Counted from the stretch's first letter, positions 34,203-44,880 are shown. The stretch is DNA of 64,000 nucleotides from Zanthoxylum bungeanum (GCA_019454045.1 SKCR01023808.1:124001-188000); one strand, 5' to 3'. The notes: generated by a model from the letters alone, not told the origin. Made by a program: numbers and translations.

Positions 34203-34931
34203 TGTTGATGGTGTTTTTCGGGCACTATGTTATTTAAACAACACGACATGGGTAAAAGGGTAAATTCCCTTGTTGATCGAGATCGTTAAAACCGACCCGA
34301 CCACAACATGTAGAGACCGACCACATGAAGACCGAGCACATGACGAGGCATGCCCAGGAAGATAAGCATCCTATTCTTGCAGAAAAGGGATAAGTTGTCC
34401 TACTTTAATGGGGTAAAGTAGTAAGTTAATATCCTAATAGGATAAAGGGAGTAAATGTAGTTTTGATTAGGAATCCTTATGGGAAAAAGGGAATAGTTTT
34501 GACTAGGAATCCTGATAGGAAAAGGAGACCATCTCCAAATTGGGAATTCTTGTACAAATAGGAATCTGATTTCTTCACCATTATAAATAGGAGGGTAGAG
34601 TGAGTGTAGAGGGACAAGTAGGAAAACATCTGAAAATCATCACAAGAGTGAGAGATTAGAATCATAGAGCTCTAATTTGTAAAAGCAAGGAAGAGACTCG
34701 AGGAGTGTATTTGAGTAATAAAAAGCACCATCCTGTTCTTGCCCGTGGACGTAGGTCGGATCCCAAAATCCGCCGAACCACGTTAAAACACCTTGTCTGA
34801 TTGGCGTATTTTCTTGTTTTCCGCTAAATTTGCCTTTGGTCCCCCATAACCAAACAAATTCACAGTTGGAGGAGGATTTCCTCGGGAGTGATATTCCAAT
34901 ATTACCCTGAGACCAAAATCCACCGTCAACA
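34203..34931 (+). repeat. 3' LTR
   Basis: It is the same length as the 5' LTR with about four substitutions and two one-base indels. Confidence 0.95.
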
Positions 34932-35660
34932 ATATGTATCAAAGTTACATCCATACTCATTGTTGTCAGATCAAAAGGATAGTCTCAAGTCGTGTTTATG
35001 ATTCTCATGTCATGTTGGTAGTTGTCAGTTTATATACATATGTCAGTTCATGATTTCAGTTTACTAACCATGCTTATAGATGTTTCATTCATGTTTATAC
35101 TTTACGTTTCATCCTTATGGTAATAGTACATGATTTATAGTTTAAGTTCCAAGATCTATGATTCATGATTCTCGATGCATGGTATGTGTCCACGACTTTG
35201 TAAGTTTATACTTTCAAGGATCTAATTGGGATTAGATTATCTGCACAAGTTATGTACTATATGTTTTTACTTTCGTTTTTAGCGTTCATTCACTAGGTCG
35301 TTCATTCGACTTACTCACCCACTTTTCGTTTCTGTGTTGCAGAATTTCATGCATGTAGAGGAAAAGTTGTTAGAGAAGATAGATATTAGCTGCAGTCATT
35401 AGGAACACAGTATTATGGGTCCGCATATTTACATATATGTCATGACAAAGCTATGAGGTTGAATGATGTGTAAACGTATAAGTTACGTTATCATAACGTG
35501 TTTTATGTAATTCGTGTGAACATTTATATCAGAGATACATGTATTCAGGAAACAAACAATGCATTCATATATCATAACATGCCATGCATGTTCACATCAG
35601 AGGCTTATGAAGATAGTTTCCTACCGATCATGTCCTAATATACTGAGATGTGACATTATC

Positions 35661-36452
35661 ATTTCATTATTTTATAAATTAAGAAATGAAAAATAAGTAT
35701 AAAAATTATGGTGTAATATTTTATTATTATATTTTGTATAAAATCTTATATTTTACTAGTGGAACAATGTGAAATCTAAATATAATAAATGTCAAGATTT
35801 TTTAAAGATATAAACGTACAATATAAAGTTTTCTAATGATGAAATAGTGAAATGATAATAACCCTAAAATAAATATGTCATTTATAAACATTAAGATCTA
35901 TTTAGATTTTGTAAAGTTCAAACTAATTTCAATAATAAAAAAAATACAACAACAACAACAACAACCTCACACAATTGCGAAAGAATTTTATTTATATTCA
36001 TATGATATTTCAAACAATTTTTTTAATAGCATTTGATTTTTTTTCTTATTCCTTGTAAAAATTATGGGCGTACAAAGTTTAAATTAATTTTTTTTAATTT
36101 TTATAATTCTAAGACACCGTTTGACAAAGAATATCGATTACAATGTGTATAAATTTACCAAATTTTATATCAAAAGGGTAAATAAGATTCTATCTGGAGT
36201 GATCAGTAAAGTCATTTGATAAACACCCAGCCAATGGCTTTCATTCTCAATTTTTAATATATATGTATAAATAATTTGTTTTATTAGATTTATTGAAATA
36301 TTAATGTCTTACATTCTCAATCTTATTTACAGATAATCAAACCGCTTCTTCTTAATTTTTGTTAGGTTTATTGAAATATTAATGCCTTTCATTCTCAATC
36401 TCAATTACAGTTAATCAAACCGCTTCTTCCCGCCATTTTTCTCTTCATCAAA
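35661..36452. promoter_or_regulatory. Upstream region of ERV1
   Basis: This is AT-rich DNA with an (AAC)n microsatellite at about 35946-35966. A ~60-bp segment is repeated imperfectly (GATTTATTGAAATATTAATG... near 36288 and 36366), each copy followed by TAATCAAACCGCTTCTTC. The second copy borders the 5' UTR. No other gene is seen. Confidence 0.4.
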
Positions 36453-38551
36453 ATGGCTGAAAATCACGCATTGCAAGCACTCATTCAGAACTTTCAAAAA
36501 GTGACGAATTGCATTCAATCCCATCTCTCAAATTTCATTAACCACCCCTCATCGTCATCGTCATCGTCATCGTCATCATCGCCACCTGCCAGCGGGAAGC
36601 CTCTCCGCTCCCTCTCTTCTTCCTCTCATAACAATATTCTCGTCAAGGTACAGACTTAACCCATTTGTCTATTTATTCTTATAATAATATTCACTTGCTC
36701 AATTAGCTTCACTTTGGATTTTAAAGCTTCTGGATTATTTTTGTTTTAGTTGTTTTTCGCGCCACAGAGTTGATGCTTAGTAACTGTTTGAGAAAAGTCC
36801 TGACTGGAGAGTTTTCATTGAATTTCCATGGGTTTTATATGAAATTGGTGATGCATTGAATGGGATTTCATCATATTTATTTCTGAAATATGTTAAGTAG
36901 TGTAGCAATAGACATAAAAGAGGAACAAGAATAAAATGAAAAGGGCGGGCATGCATATTGCTTCTGGCAAGCCAATGAATTATTTCTCGCATCTCAGTGA
37001 TTGTAGACTTCCAAGCTGTAAATAGAGGAGATACATGGTCATCTTTTTTTGTGATGATAATACAATTACATTCTTTGTGAAATAAAATGCTGTATAATTT
37101 GTTCATTTCAACTCGTATTAAGTTGCAATAAATTTTTAGGATTTAGCATGCTTGAGTTTTGCTATTTCCAGGGAACACCAGCTGCACCTGTGACTAAAGA
37201 AGACCTTGGAAGAGCCACTTGGACTTTTCTTCACACTCTTGCTGCTCAGGTTGTCTCATTAAATAGCTTTTGTTTATATTCTGTTCTTCTTGAATCTTGC
37301 TTCATTTTTATTTTTATTTTTATAGTTTTTAGTTTTTTTTAATGTTTTTCTAGTAGTTTCGGCTACTTGAATCTTGAATTTTTTGTTCTCAGTATCCAGA
37401 AAAACCAACAAGGCAACAAAAGAAAGATGTAAAAGAACTGGTAAGATGCTAACTGATAATCTCATACTGAAAGGCCATTCACAAGCCCTAGGTTTTGATT
37501 ACCCAGATTTGATCCAGCTGTTAAAGTTTGTAGACTTGGCACTAATATAATACACTTGGTAACCTAAAACTGGTCTTTATAATAAAATCAACTCAATTGT
37601 GCTTACTGGATACTGAGTCTAACCTTTAGGATAATATTTGGCTTGCAGATGGCAATATTATCTCGGATGTACCCTTGCAAAGAATGTGCTGATCACTTTA
37701 AAGAAGTCCTGAGGTACACTATATTTCTTCTCCAGCTCTCACTATCTTGTGGTGGGGCATTCCGTTTTGTAAATGCTAGTCCATTTTCTTTTGTAGTAAT
37801 AATTTCAGTCTTTTGTTGACTGATGGTGGAGGACAAAAATCATTAGCCCCATTCCTCACCTCAAATAAGGACATAACTCAAGCTGTTTCCTTCAATCCTA
37901 AACTGACTGATAGTTTGCGTGCATTTCATGAACTCAGTGCAATATTCAAGATATAAAATTTCCCCCATACTGCAAATCGTTTATTTCTTAGAAAAAACGA
38001 GGGAAGGTAGCAAGGAAGAGTACCTGATCTTTAGCATGAGACTAAACTATTTTTCCAAAGTATTTTAACTGAAGAATTTTTATAATATCCACTTACATGG
38101 TTATGCTGATCTTATATCATTATTAGAGTTTCATGGTTCTATGCCTCCAAATGCTGGAAAAAGTGAAACCTTAGCGTTACCCTTCAATTGAATCCAGTAC
38201 ATTATTTTACTGATGGATGTATTCTTGGTCACGTTTGCAGAGCAAATCCTGTGCAGGCTGGATCTCAAGATGAGTTCTCTCAGTGGCTGTGTCATGTACA
38301 TAATGTGGTTAATAGAAGGTAACTTTAGTTTTCTCTTTTCTTTGCTGAGGAAGTTGTGGTTCTCAGATTTAGGTTTTATACCATGCCATATATTTTAGCC
38401 AAATCAGTTTATTAATTTTTAACAAATTGGTAATGTAAACAGCCTTGGAAAATTGGTGTTCCCCTGTGAACGAGTTGATGCAAGGTGGGGCAAGCTGGAG
38501 TGCGAGCAACGTGCATGTGATTTACAGGGAACTACAAATTTAGGCGAGTAG
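36453..38551 (+). CDS. ERV1: FAD-linked sulfhydryl oxidase ERV1 (190 aa, 6 exons)
   Basis: The exons are 36453-36647, 37172-37249, 37393-37440, 37649-37713, 38241-38318 and 38443-38551. All are GT/AG and the frame closes to TAG. The product is the Erv1/ALR oxidase of the mitochondrial intermembrane space, which reoxidises the import receptor Mia40 and passes electrons to oxygen or cytochrome c. The domain starts GRATWTFLHTLAAQYP. The redox centre is CKEC at residues 117-120, with FAD-contact residues in HFKEVL and in WLCHVHNVVN (Cys146). Plant ERV1 lacks the N-terminal shuttle cysteines of yeast and instead carries a C-terminal CX4C, seen here at Cys175-Cys180 (LECEQRAC). A run of ~11 serines (TCATCG-type codon repeat) lies at about residues 32-42, in the variable N-terminus. 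Arabidopsis At1g49880 is the clear relative from memory. Confidence 0.95.
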
Positions 38552-38805
38552 ATGTGTTGAATTAGCCATATACCAAATGCATAAAAAATGTGGAATCCGA
38601 CTGGCTTTGCTATTTATGTTGTTTTTGTACATGAATAGAACAAATACAACGTATTTACTGTTATTGAAATTTATTGAGGTTGTATCCCATTGATTGCGTG
38701 GGAATCACTCTGTAGCAAACCATTGGTTAAACATTTTTGGGTCTACACTCTGAATTATCATTTTTACTGGATCAGTAGATTTCTTACAGTGTTATGAACC
38801 TATGG
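38552..38805. other. ERV1 3' flank
   Basis: This is the probable 3' UTR and spacer, with nothing else recognised. Confidence 0.4.
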
Positions 38806-39240
38806 ATATGAACTCATCCTTAAAGACAAATGGATCATGATATTCTACCATGTTCTGTAATCCCGCAGCTCATGCAGACTAATTTTTGTACTAGTCTACC
38901 TAGTTCTGGATACGAACTCATCCTTAAAGACAAATGGACCATAATATTCTACCATGCTCCGTAATCCCGCCGCTCATGCAAACTAGTTTTTGAACTAGCT
39001 ACATAGTTCTGGTTACGAACTCATCCTTAAAGACAAATGGACCATAACATTCTACCATCCTCCGCAATCCCGCCGCCCACGCAAGTTAGTGTATGTACTT
39101 GTCCACCTAATTCTGGATATGAACTCATCCTTAAAGACAAATGGATCATAATATTCTACCATCCTCTGCAATCCCGCCGCCCACGCAAGTTAGTGTTTGT
39201 ACTTGTCCACCTAATTCTGGATATGTAGCTCTTGAGTTGA
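38806..39240. repeat. ~102-bp tandem repeat, about four copies
   Basis: A unit starting GAACTCATCCTTAAAGACAA, followed by a ...ATTCTACCAT... block and an AATCCCGCCGC block, occurs at about 38814, 38915, 39017 and 39120. A partial, diverged fifth copy is near 39338-39385. The last two full copies are nearly identical, so amplification was stepwise. The following sequence (39434-39600) has the minus-strand look of a TRIM. Confidence 0.85.
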
Positions 39241-39329
39241 GTTATTGAGCTAGCTATCAAGATACATTAATTCTATGGCAATTTGCTATTAAGCAAATGC
39301 CATAATAAAAAAGTCTCTTGATAGCTACC

Positions 39330-39600
39330 ATTAACAAATTGACCATAACATTCTATCATACTCCACAATTCCGCCGTCCACGCAGGCTTGTTTAATACGT
39401 CAACTCCTTACGCCGCACGACTGCAACTAGGAAACATGATGTTGGCTCTGGTACCACTTGTTACAATCCCATAAGTAGAATTTATCCTTGAAAACTGACT
39501 TGTAAAGAAATGATACCCATAAACTTATAAACCACTAACCAATCTCATATTTACCTAATGTGGGACAAATGTACCATAACACGTATGTACTTTGCTTAGC
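39330..39600 (-). mobile_element. TRIM-like remnant (minus)
   Basis: GTTGGCTCTGGTACCAC (39442-39458) is the reverse complement of a tRNA-Met-type primer-binding site. It is followed on the plus strand by TGTTACAATCCCATAAGTAGA... and ...AATGTGGGACAAATGTACCATAACA, which resemble a TRIM LTR read backwards. A clear second LTR is not intact. The words ATCCTTGAAAACTGA and CCATAACATTCTA link it to the tandem unit just upstream. Confidence 0.5.
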
Positions 39601-39891
39601 AACTGACTTGGAAATTGAGTAATCGTATATTATGATTATTTGTCAATTATGCAATCATATATATATATCACACGTTGCTGAATTTTAACTGGGAAAAATG
39701 ACAAGTTCACCTCACAGAGCATCATTCAAAATCAAATAAAATAAAACTTAATGCTTCTCATTCGGCATTACATTTAGGAAATCGATATCATTATCCCCAG
39801 ATCCCCACATTCACTGGAAACCCAAAATCATACCCAACTAACCTCCATCATCTAAAATCGGGGGAGAAAAAGTTATCATTTAACTATCTAA

Positions 39892-41246
39892 TTATGTACC
39901 CTCATTCTTCTTATCTTCAACCTTTGGATGTTCAACCGTCCGAAGCGGTGGGGCCTCACCAAATTTCAAAATGTAAGCAGTCTCATGGACAGGTTGCAGC
40001 TGCAGAATCACTTGAGCATCCAAATACGAATCACAAGCAAAACACCAAACGGACAAGTCACTGCTTTCCAAAAAACAAATGATTTACCATATAATTTGAG
40101 ATCATGTTGCCAATTAAGAAAAATACCCAAAAAGACAAACACAAGGGAGAATTTTTTAAAAAAAAATGTAAGTTCATGATCATACCTATAGCTCAACGCT
40201 ACGCAGTGGTTAGTTTCCTGGTAATGCTGAAGCATATGCTTGTTCACAAAACGACTGCAAAGCACTTCCTTGCAGCACAAACATAACCAGTTTTCACTCG
40301 GGTGTTGACACCTTCATACATGCATATCACTCAGCTAGTTAAAATTCAGCATATAACGAGGAAAAAAAAAACTATGTATATTACATATATATAAGAATTT
40401 TCATGCGCAAACTTCTGCATTCTTAAAAAATTGTACCATAACCTCTTTGTTCAGAAAATTACTATAAAAAAAATCATGAACCTCAATGCATATGTAATTC
40501 TCATCAGGAGTTGAACAAATTTCTAATATACTAACTCTGCCTACGGGCATCTAACTTGTTGATTTAATCATTAGCTGAGTCCTTGTGTTAGCATTTTGTA
40601 AAATATCACTACCTAGCTATAAAATGATTAAAAAATAATATACAAGCTTCAATGAGCTACCAAACCAAACCAAACCAAAGCCTGGGATGGAATCAGTTAC
40701 TTAAATCTTTTGACGCCATTGTGCTCCACACGAGCTTTAATGCGCTATACTAAAACAAAATTACACTAGAGTTCATGTTTATTTTTTGTCATTCATAGCT
40801 ACTTAGTGATAACTAGGTGAACAGAAAATTAAAAATCATCAGCCTTTAATTTATCTTTTCCATTTGAATCTGATAATATATATATATATATAAAGGTTTT
40901 ATTTCTTTAATTACCACAAAAAATAAAGCAAAAATGAATAATTGTATAAATAAATTTTAATATGTTGAGAGGGTTAGGGTAACCTGTAGCAGGGTGTATC
41001 GGGAGTTGGTATGTGAGCGAGATCAGACGATAACGAAGCATCAAGGTGATCACACGATGTCAGAGCTTCGACCCAACCAGATTCCGCTCCCAACAACGTC
41101 ATCATCTCTTCCTCCTCTCCGGTTCGGTTTTCCTGAAATAAATAAATCAAATAAAAATTCACTTTGAAACGAATGCCAAAACGGTGACGTTTTTCATTAG
41201 CAATTATAATTCTTTTTACCGGCGGTGCTGATGAAGAGGACGCCAT
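39892..41246 (-). CDS. Stand-alone UBP-type zinc-finger protein (156 aa, 4 exons)
   Basis: The exons on the minus strand are 41246-41220, 41132-40984, 40311-40186 and 40060-39892. All are GT/AG and the frame closes to TAA. The whole protein is essentially one zf-UBP domain. Candidate zinc ligands in order are C36-D-H38, C57-YR-C60, C69-LC-C72, C77, H84, H88 or H94, and C107-FA-C110. The WCFACDSYLDAQ motif at 106-117 is the ubiquitin-tail-binding end typical of HDAC6/USP5-type fingers. This suggests binding to the C-terminal Gly-Gly of free ubiquitin, by family inference. There is no deubiquitinase or deacetylase domain. The first exon is only nine codons (MASSSSAPP), which makes the extreme N-terminus less certain. 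Confidence 0.88.
40659..40740 (+). repeat. SINE-like fragment (third family)
   Basis: CCAAACCAAACCAAA, then GGGATGGAATCAGTTACTTA, then ATCTTTTGACGCCATTGTGC. Related copies lie at 55251-55345 (+) and 60521-60610 (-). It sits inside the first half of the long intron 40312-40983 of the zinc-finger gene. Confidence 0.5.
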
Positions 41247-42885
41247 TAACGGGGAGTTGTTTTTGGAGCTTTCAAGTTTCAGGATTTCGCGAGGTTTTTA
41301 TAAAGCCGAGCCGCGACTGTTCAGTTCTCTTGAAGCCGTGGACTGTCTGTCTCCTCCTACTGTTTGCTAATACGCACCGTTTTCCGAAGCCAATTAATTA
41401 TCATTTTCTTAATGAGGAGAATTAATATTTTATCGTATCTTCTCAATACATATAATCATAATAAGATGCATAGAATAAAAAAATAAAAAAAACATTTATG
41501 AATTTTGTAAAAATTATAATACATAGTAAATATCGAGATCCAATGTATTATAAACATTGACTAAAATAAATTGTAGATACAAAGATGCGTAAAAATTCAA
41601 TATATCATAAATATTGATTAAATTATATTGTAAATATCAAGATGTGTGGAAATTCAATGTATAATAAACATGAATTAAAGTGAATCGTAGATATCGAGAT
41701 ACGTAGAAATTCAATTTATTATAAATTATTATTAAAGTGGGGACTTAAATATAATTTTGTCATCTGATTTTTGTTATGTCACGTGACAATACAATAGTTG
41801 GCATGAGATAAGAATATATGTAAGTAAGATTAGGTCTCGAATCGTTTTATAAGTACGCATAGATAGATGATGTTCTAACAGTAATAGTATAAAATCCAAC
41901 AATGATTCTTTATTGTTAGAATAGCATAGATCAGTATGAACAATTAAGAGATTTAACAGGTAGTTATAAAAAAATTAAGGACCAAGATAATATTTTTCCT
42001 AAATTATGGCAGGTTCAACAATTATTAAAAATTAAATAATTTTTGTAGGAGCATAATTATAGTCGATTTATTTAACATTTTTGTTGGTAAATGTACATGA
42101 TTTGATTTACTTTTATAGGTTACTGAAGTCATGCTCTTGTTCACTGCTACGAGAATGTGTTGATTTAGCTAAACTTATACCAAGATCAGGTGTGGCCACA
42201 CAAACTGGTATTACGGCCGACTTTTCGAGCAGCGGAAAGTCGGGTTCATGTGGCACTTGTTGAGAATCACATCTTACAATTCAATCTTCCCATTGTCCAC
42301 GAGTATAAAACTCGATATCTATGTATAATAATATAGCAGCAAGTGACAAAAGTTAATAAACATCCACAATATAAAATAAGCAACACAAAAGAGTAAAAAC
42401 GTACTCACACGATGATGCGAGACAACGAAAAGCTATACGGGATAATCGATGATGAAAATCGAGCATTTTGTTGATAATGTGTTCATTACATGATAATCAC
42501 TACATAATAATCATATCTAAGGACGGGATGGTTCAGGATTAAGACCCCTAAATCTTCTAATATCTAAGAAATATTAAAAGATTGATTATGTGATCGAAAA
42601 TACTCCAATACAAGTGGTCTTGGGCTTTACTAATGACCATTGATAAATTTGATTTGGTGATCTATTACATTGTGGCTACATTACAGCAAGTGCATGTGGC
42701 TTGCGATAAATATGGCTAGCGTCAAATGCGACTTGTTATACTAGGCCATCGAATTTGGGCCAAAATTAAGGATTCTAAATTTAAGAAAAGTTAATATATA
42801 TTATAATAAGTAAACCAAAAATAACGTACATTGTTCATGGGATGGCCCTGGCCCAGCCTAATTTTTTCCCTTTTTTTGTTAAATG
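41247..42885. other. AT-rich intergenic DNA
   Basis: A loosely repeated word group (AGATACGTAGAAATTCAATxTATxATAAA...) occurs about four times between 41525 and 41740 with a ~60-bp spacing, suggesting an old tandem duplication. No gene is recognised. The short frames at 42081 and 42791 have no family resemblance. Confidence 0.35.
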
Positions 42886-43811
42886 TGTTGACGGGTGATT
42901 TTATTCGCAGGGATAGTTTCGAGATAATTCTCCAGAGACAATCATCTTTCAACCTTGAATTTGTTTGGTTAGAGGAGACCAAAGGCAAATGTAGCAAAAT
43001 GCGAAATGAACACAAGATCGACAAATAGATTTTAACGTGGTTCGACAGAGCAAGTCCAGCCTACGTCCACGGGCACAAAGTGAGGTGTTGCTTTTATTGT
43101 CAAAACGAGCTCGGCCGACCTGTTTATGGGCAGATTTAAAGGAAACCGAGCTGTTAATCTGATTGGTTTTTACAAGTATTGGTCATTCTTTCGTTACAAA
43201 AAATATTCCACCCCTACAAATGAAACGAATTTCTCTTTATATACTCAGAGAAATACAACATTATTCATACGCCTTAATAACATCACCCACGCCCTCTAGT
43301 TGATTAACGAGTTCTCTGCCGCAAAACTGTCTCGCCGAAAGCAAACCCGCTCTTTGCCTGCCTGTCACATCACTCTGTTTTATACACTGTCACACTTTAC
43401 CATTATGATGTCAGCCTGTAAAGGTGATACATGTCAGAGGGAAAATTCCAAATGATCCCGGTCACACCTCGGGCGTTATAAGGATGGCCAAACAATGTGC
43501 CGAGCTATCCCAACCACTTCCGACCTGACCCGAAATATCCGAGTTCATTCTCTCGGTCCAAAATGAAGGATAAAGCTGATCCGAGCTACCGGTCCGAAGT
43601 GGTCAGTCTTGGTTCTGATTTTGTCGCTCTCTGAAAACTGCATCATGTTGTGTCCCCTGGTCGGTCAAATCCGGGAAACCAGGCCTGGACACCATGCCCG
43701 ACCAAGGAATAACCCAAACCCTCAAAACATCCATATTCCCAAAAGGAGAAAACTCATATTTGCTCTTGCCGAACTGTTCAACCACTTTGTCTCAAAAAAT
43801 CACAATCAACA
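42886..43811 (-). mobile_element. Solo LTR (minus), 926 bp
   Basis: On the minus strand it begins TGTTGATTGTGATTTTTTGAG and ends ...AATCACCCGTCAACA. It has a perfect 5-bp duplication, AAATG (42881-42885 and 43812-43816). A promoter-like TATATAAAGAG (minus) lies near 43234-43244. The U5 signature CGTGGACGTAGGC...CACGTTAAA links it to the LTR families at 20928 and 29711. No internal region is left. Confidence 0.9.
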
Positions 43812-43824
43812 AAATGTGATTCTA

Positions 43825-43828
<4 letters not shown>

Positions 43829-43861
<33 letters not shown>
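43829..43861. repeat. (TA)n microsatellite
   Basis: About 16 TA units directly abut the 3' end of the Helitron. Helitrons insert between A and T, so the TA tract may have been the target. Confidence 0.8.
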
Positions 43862-43862
<1 letters not shown>

Positions 43863-43863
<1 letters not shown>

Positions 43864-44128
43864 TAGTTTTTGATACGACACGGTGTTACAGTATTTGACC
43901 GTGCCTATGGCACGGTATTACAGAATTAAATGATTTTATTTTTTAATTAAATGATTTTATTTTAACTTTCTAACTTTTAATTTGAAAATTTTTGACTACT
44001 TCCATCAATCAATTCACTCTCTTTCCTCCAATTACCAATGAAATGATTTGGGCCGTCAATTAAGCCACATAAAGAGAACCGTTGGATACACTCTCTTTCC
44101 TCCAACATCATTCTCCTTTATTAATAGA
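43863..44128 (-). mobile_element. Non-autonomous Helitron, copy 2
   Basis: On the minus strand it begins TCTATTAATAAAGGAGAATG and ends CTAG, placed between A and T. Just inside the 3' end is the hairpin CCGTGCC-ATA-GGCACGG (43899-43916 region). Most of its length matches the copy at 19741-19981 with scattered substitutions, and this copy is longer by ~25 bp at the hairpin end. Confidence 0.85.
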
Positions 44129-44254
44129 TATTTATTTATTTATTTGCAAAAATTTTCACATGCTTTAAAAATTCATATTGGATTCTAAAACTGAAGGCTG
44201 CCGCTGCCCAAGATATTGGAAAATGTAACAGATACAAGATAGATAATCTGATTA

Positions 44255-44565
44255 GGGTCATGCTAATTAGTGCCCTAAGGATGAGAAAATCTTCCATGCA
44301 ACAGTGGTACCACGTCATCCATGCAACAAGCCAATCATCCACCGCCACACGTCCTAAAAATTAAAAAACAACTAAAAAATAGGTGAAGAAACTCTACATG
44401 TCATTTTTTAATTCGTTTGTGGTACCACGTCACCCATACCACTGTTGCACCAAAAAATCTCTCCCTAAAGACACTCATTAAAAATGAAAATGATAAATTA
44501 TCAAAATATTAATTATTTTTTCAATTTTCCATTAAAAACTTTTTTAACACTCATTAGCATTTCCC
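44255..44565. mobile_element. Mutator-type MITE
   Basis: The left end GGGTCATGCTAATTAGTGCC and the right end (reverse complement GGGAAATGCTAATGAGTG) are inverted repeats. The flanks ATCTGATTA (44246-44254) and ATATGATTA (44566-44574) form a 9-bp duplication with one mismatch, the length typical of Mutator-like elements. The centre contains a duplicated GTGGTACCACGTCA motif. It is non-coding. Confidence 0.8.
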
Positions 44566-44880
44566 ATATGATTAAACTGCAAATGAAAGTCTTTCTCGGG
44601 TAAGAAGCTCTGTTTTGCGTGAAAAATTTATATGAGAGATGTCCAATTAACTCCTCACTGTCTTCTAAACTTCAGACGGCTCAGTTTCCATTGCAGTCGA
44701 ATTCAATGCTCTTCACGCGTTTCTTTATGTTTTGTTTATTACAATAAAAAAGATCAACTCTTTTATCCTTCTCTCTCTCCCCGTTAGCAAAAAGCCCTTC
44801 ACAATTGCTAAAGAATTTGCATTGTTTTTTTCCTTTTTTTCATCTGGGTATGTGTTAATAGTACATGAACATTGAGAAAG

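Larger units (their letters stand above)
29711..34931 (+). mobile_element. Gag-only Ty3/gypsy-type LTR retrotransposon (TR-GAG-like)
   Basis: The LTRs 29711-30439 and 34203-34931 (729 bp each) differ by only about six changes by eye, so the insertion is recent. It is flanked by the perfect duplication ATATG (29706-29710, 34932-34936). The primer-binding site TTGGCGCCGTCTGTGGGG starts at 30441 and fits a plant tRNA-Asp 3' end. The purine tract AACTAGGGGACAGA precedes the 3' LTR. A TATA-like TATAAATAGG lies at 30091. Only a gag region is encoded; protease, RT, RNase H and integrase are absent. A ~1.9-kb tandem array (31925-33825) occupies the place where pol would be. Such elements depend on helper proteins from an autonomous relative. 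Confidence 0.93.
27520..35655 (+). mobile_element. Solo LTR (~2.2 kb net) split by two later insertions
   Basis: It begins TGTAATACCTCGG (27520) and ends CTGAGATGTGACA (35655), flanked by a perfect 5-bp duplication, TTATC (27515-27519 and 35656-35660). Removing the MITE at 28751-29462 and the retrotransposon at 29711-34931, with their duplications, leaves about 2190 bp. The right part contains ACTTACTCACCCACTTTTCG...GTGTTGCAG (about 35310-35342), reminiscent of chromovirus-type Ty3/gypsy LTRs. The family is inferred. No internal coding region of this element remains, consistent with LTR-LTR recombination before the other insertions. Confidence 0.82.

Noticed and set aside
38213..38398. 61-codon plus frame
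   Set aside because: It overlaps ERV1 exon 5 in another frame; the ERV1 frame carries the conserved WLCHVHN motif.
42081..42263. 60-codon plus frame with several cysteines
   Set aside because: No signal peptide, splice partner or family resemblance; it lies in AT-rich intergenic DNA.
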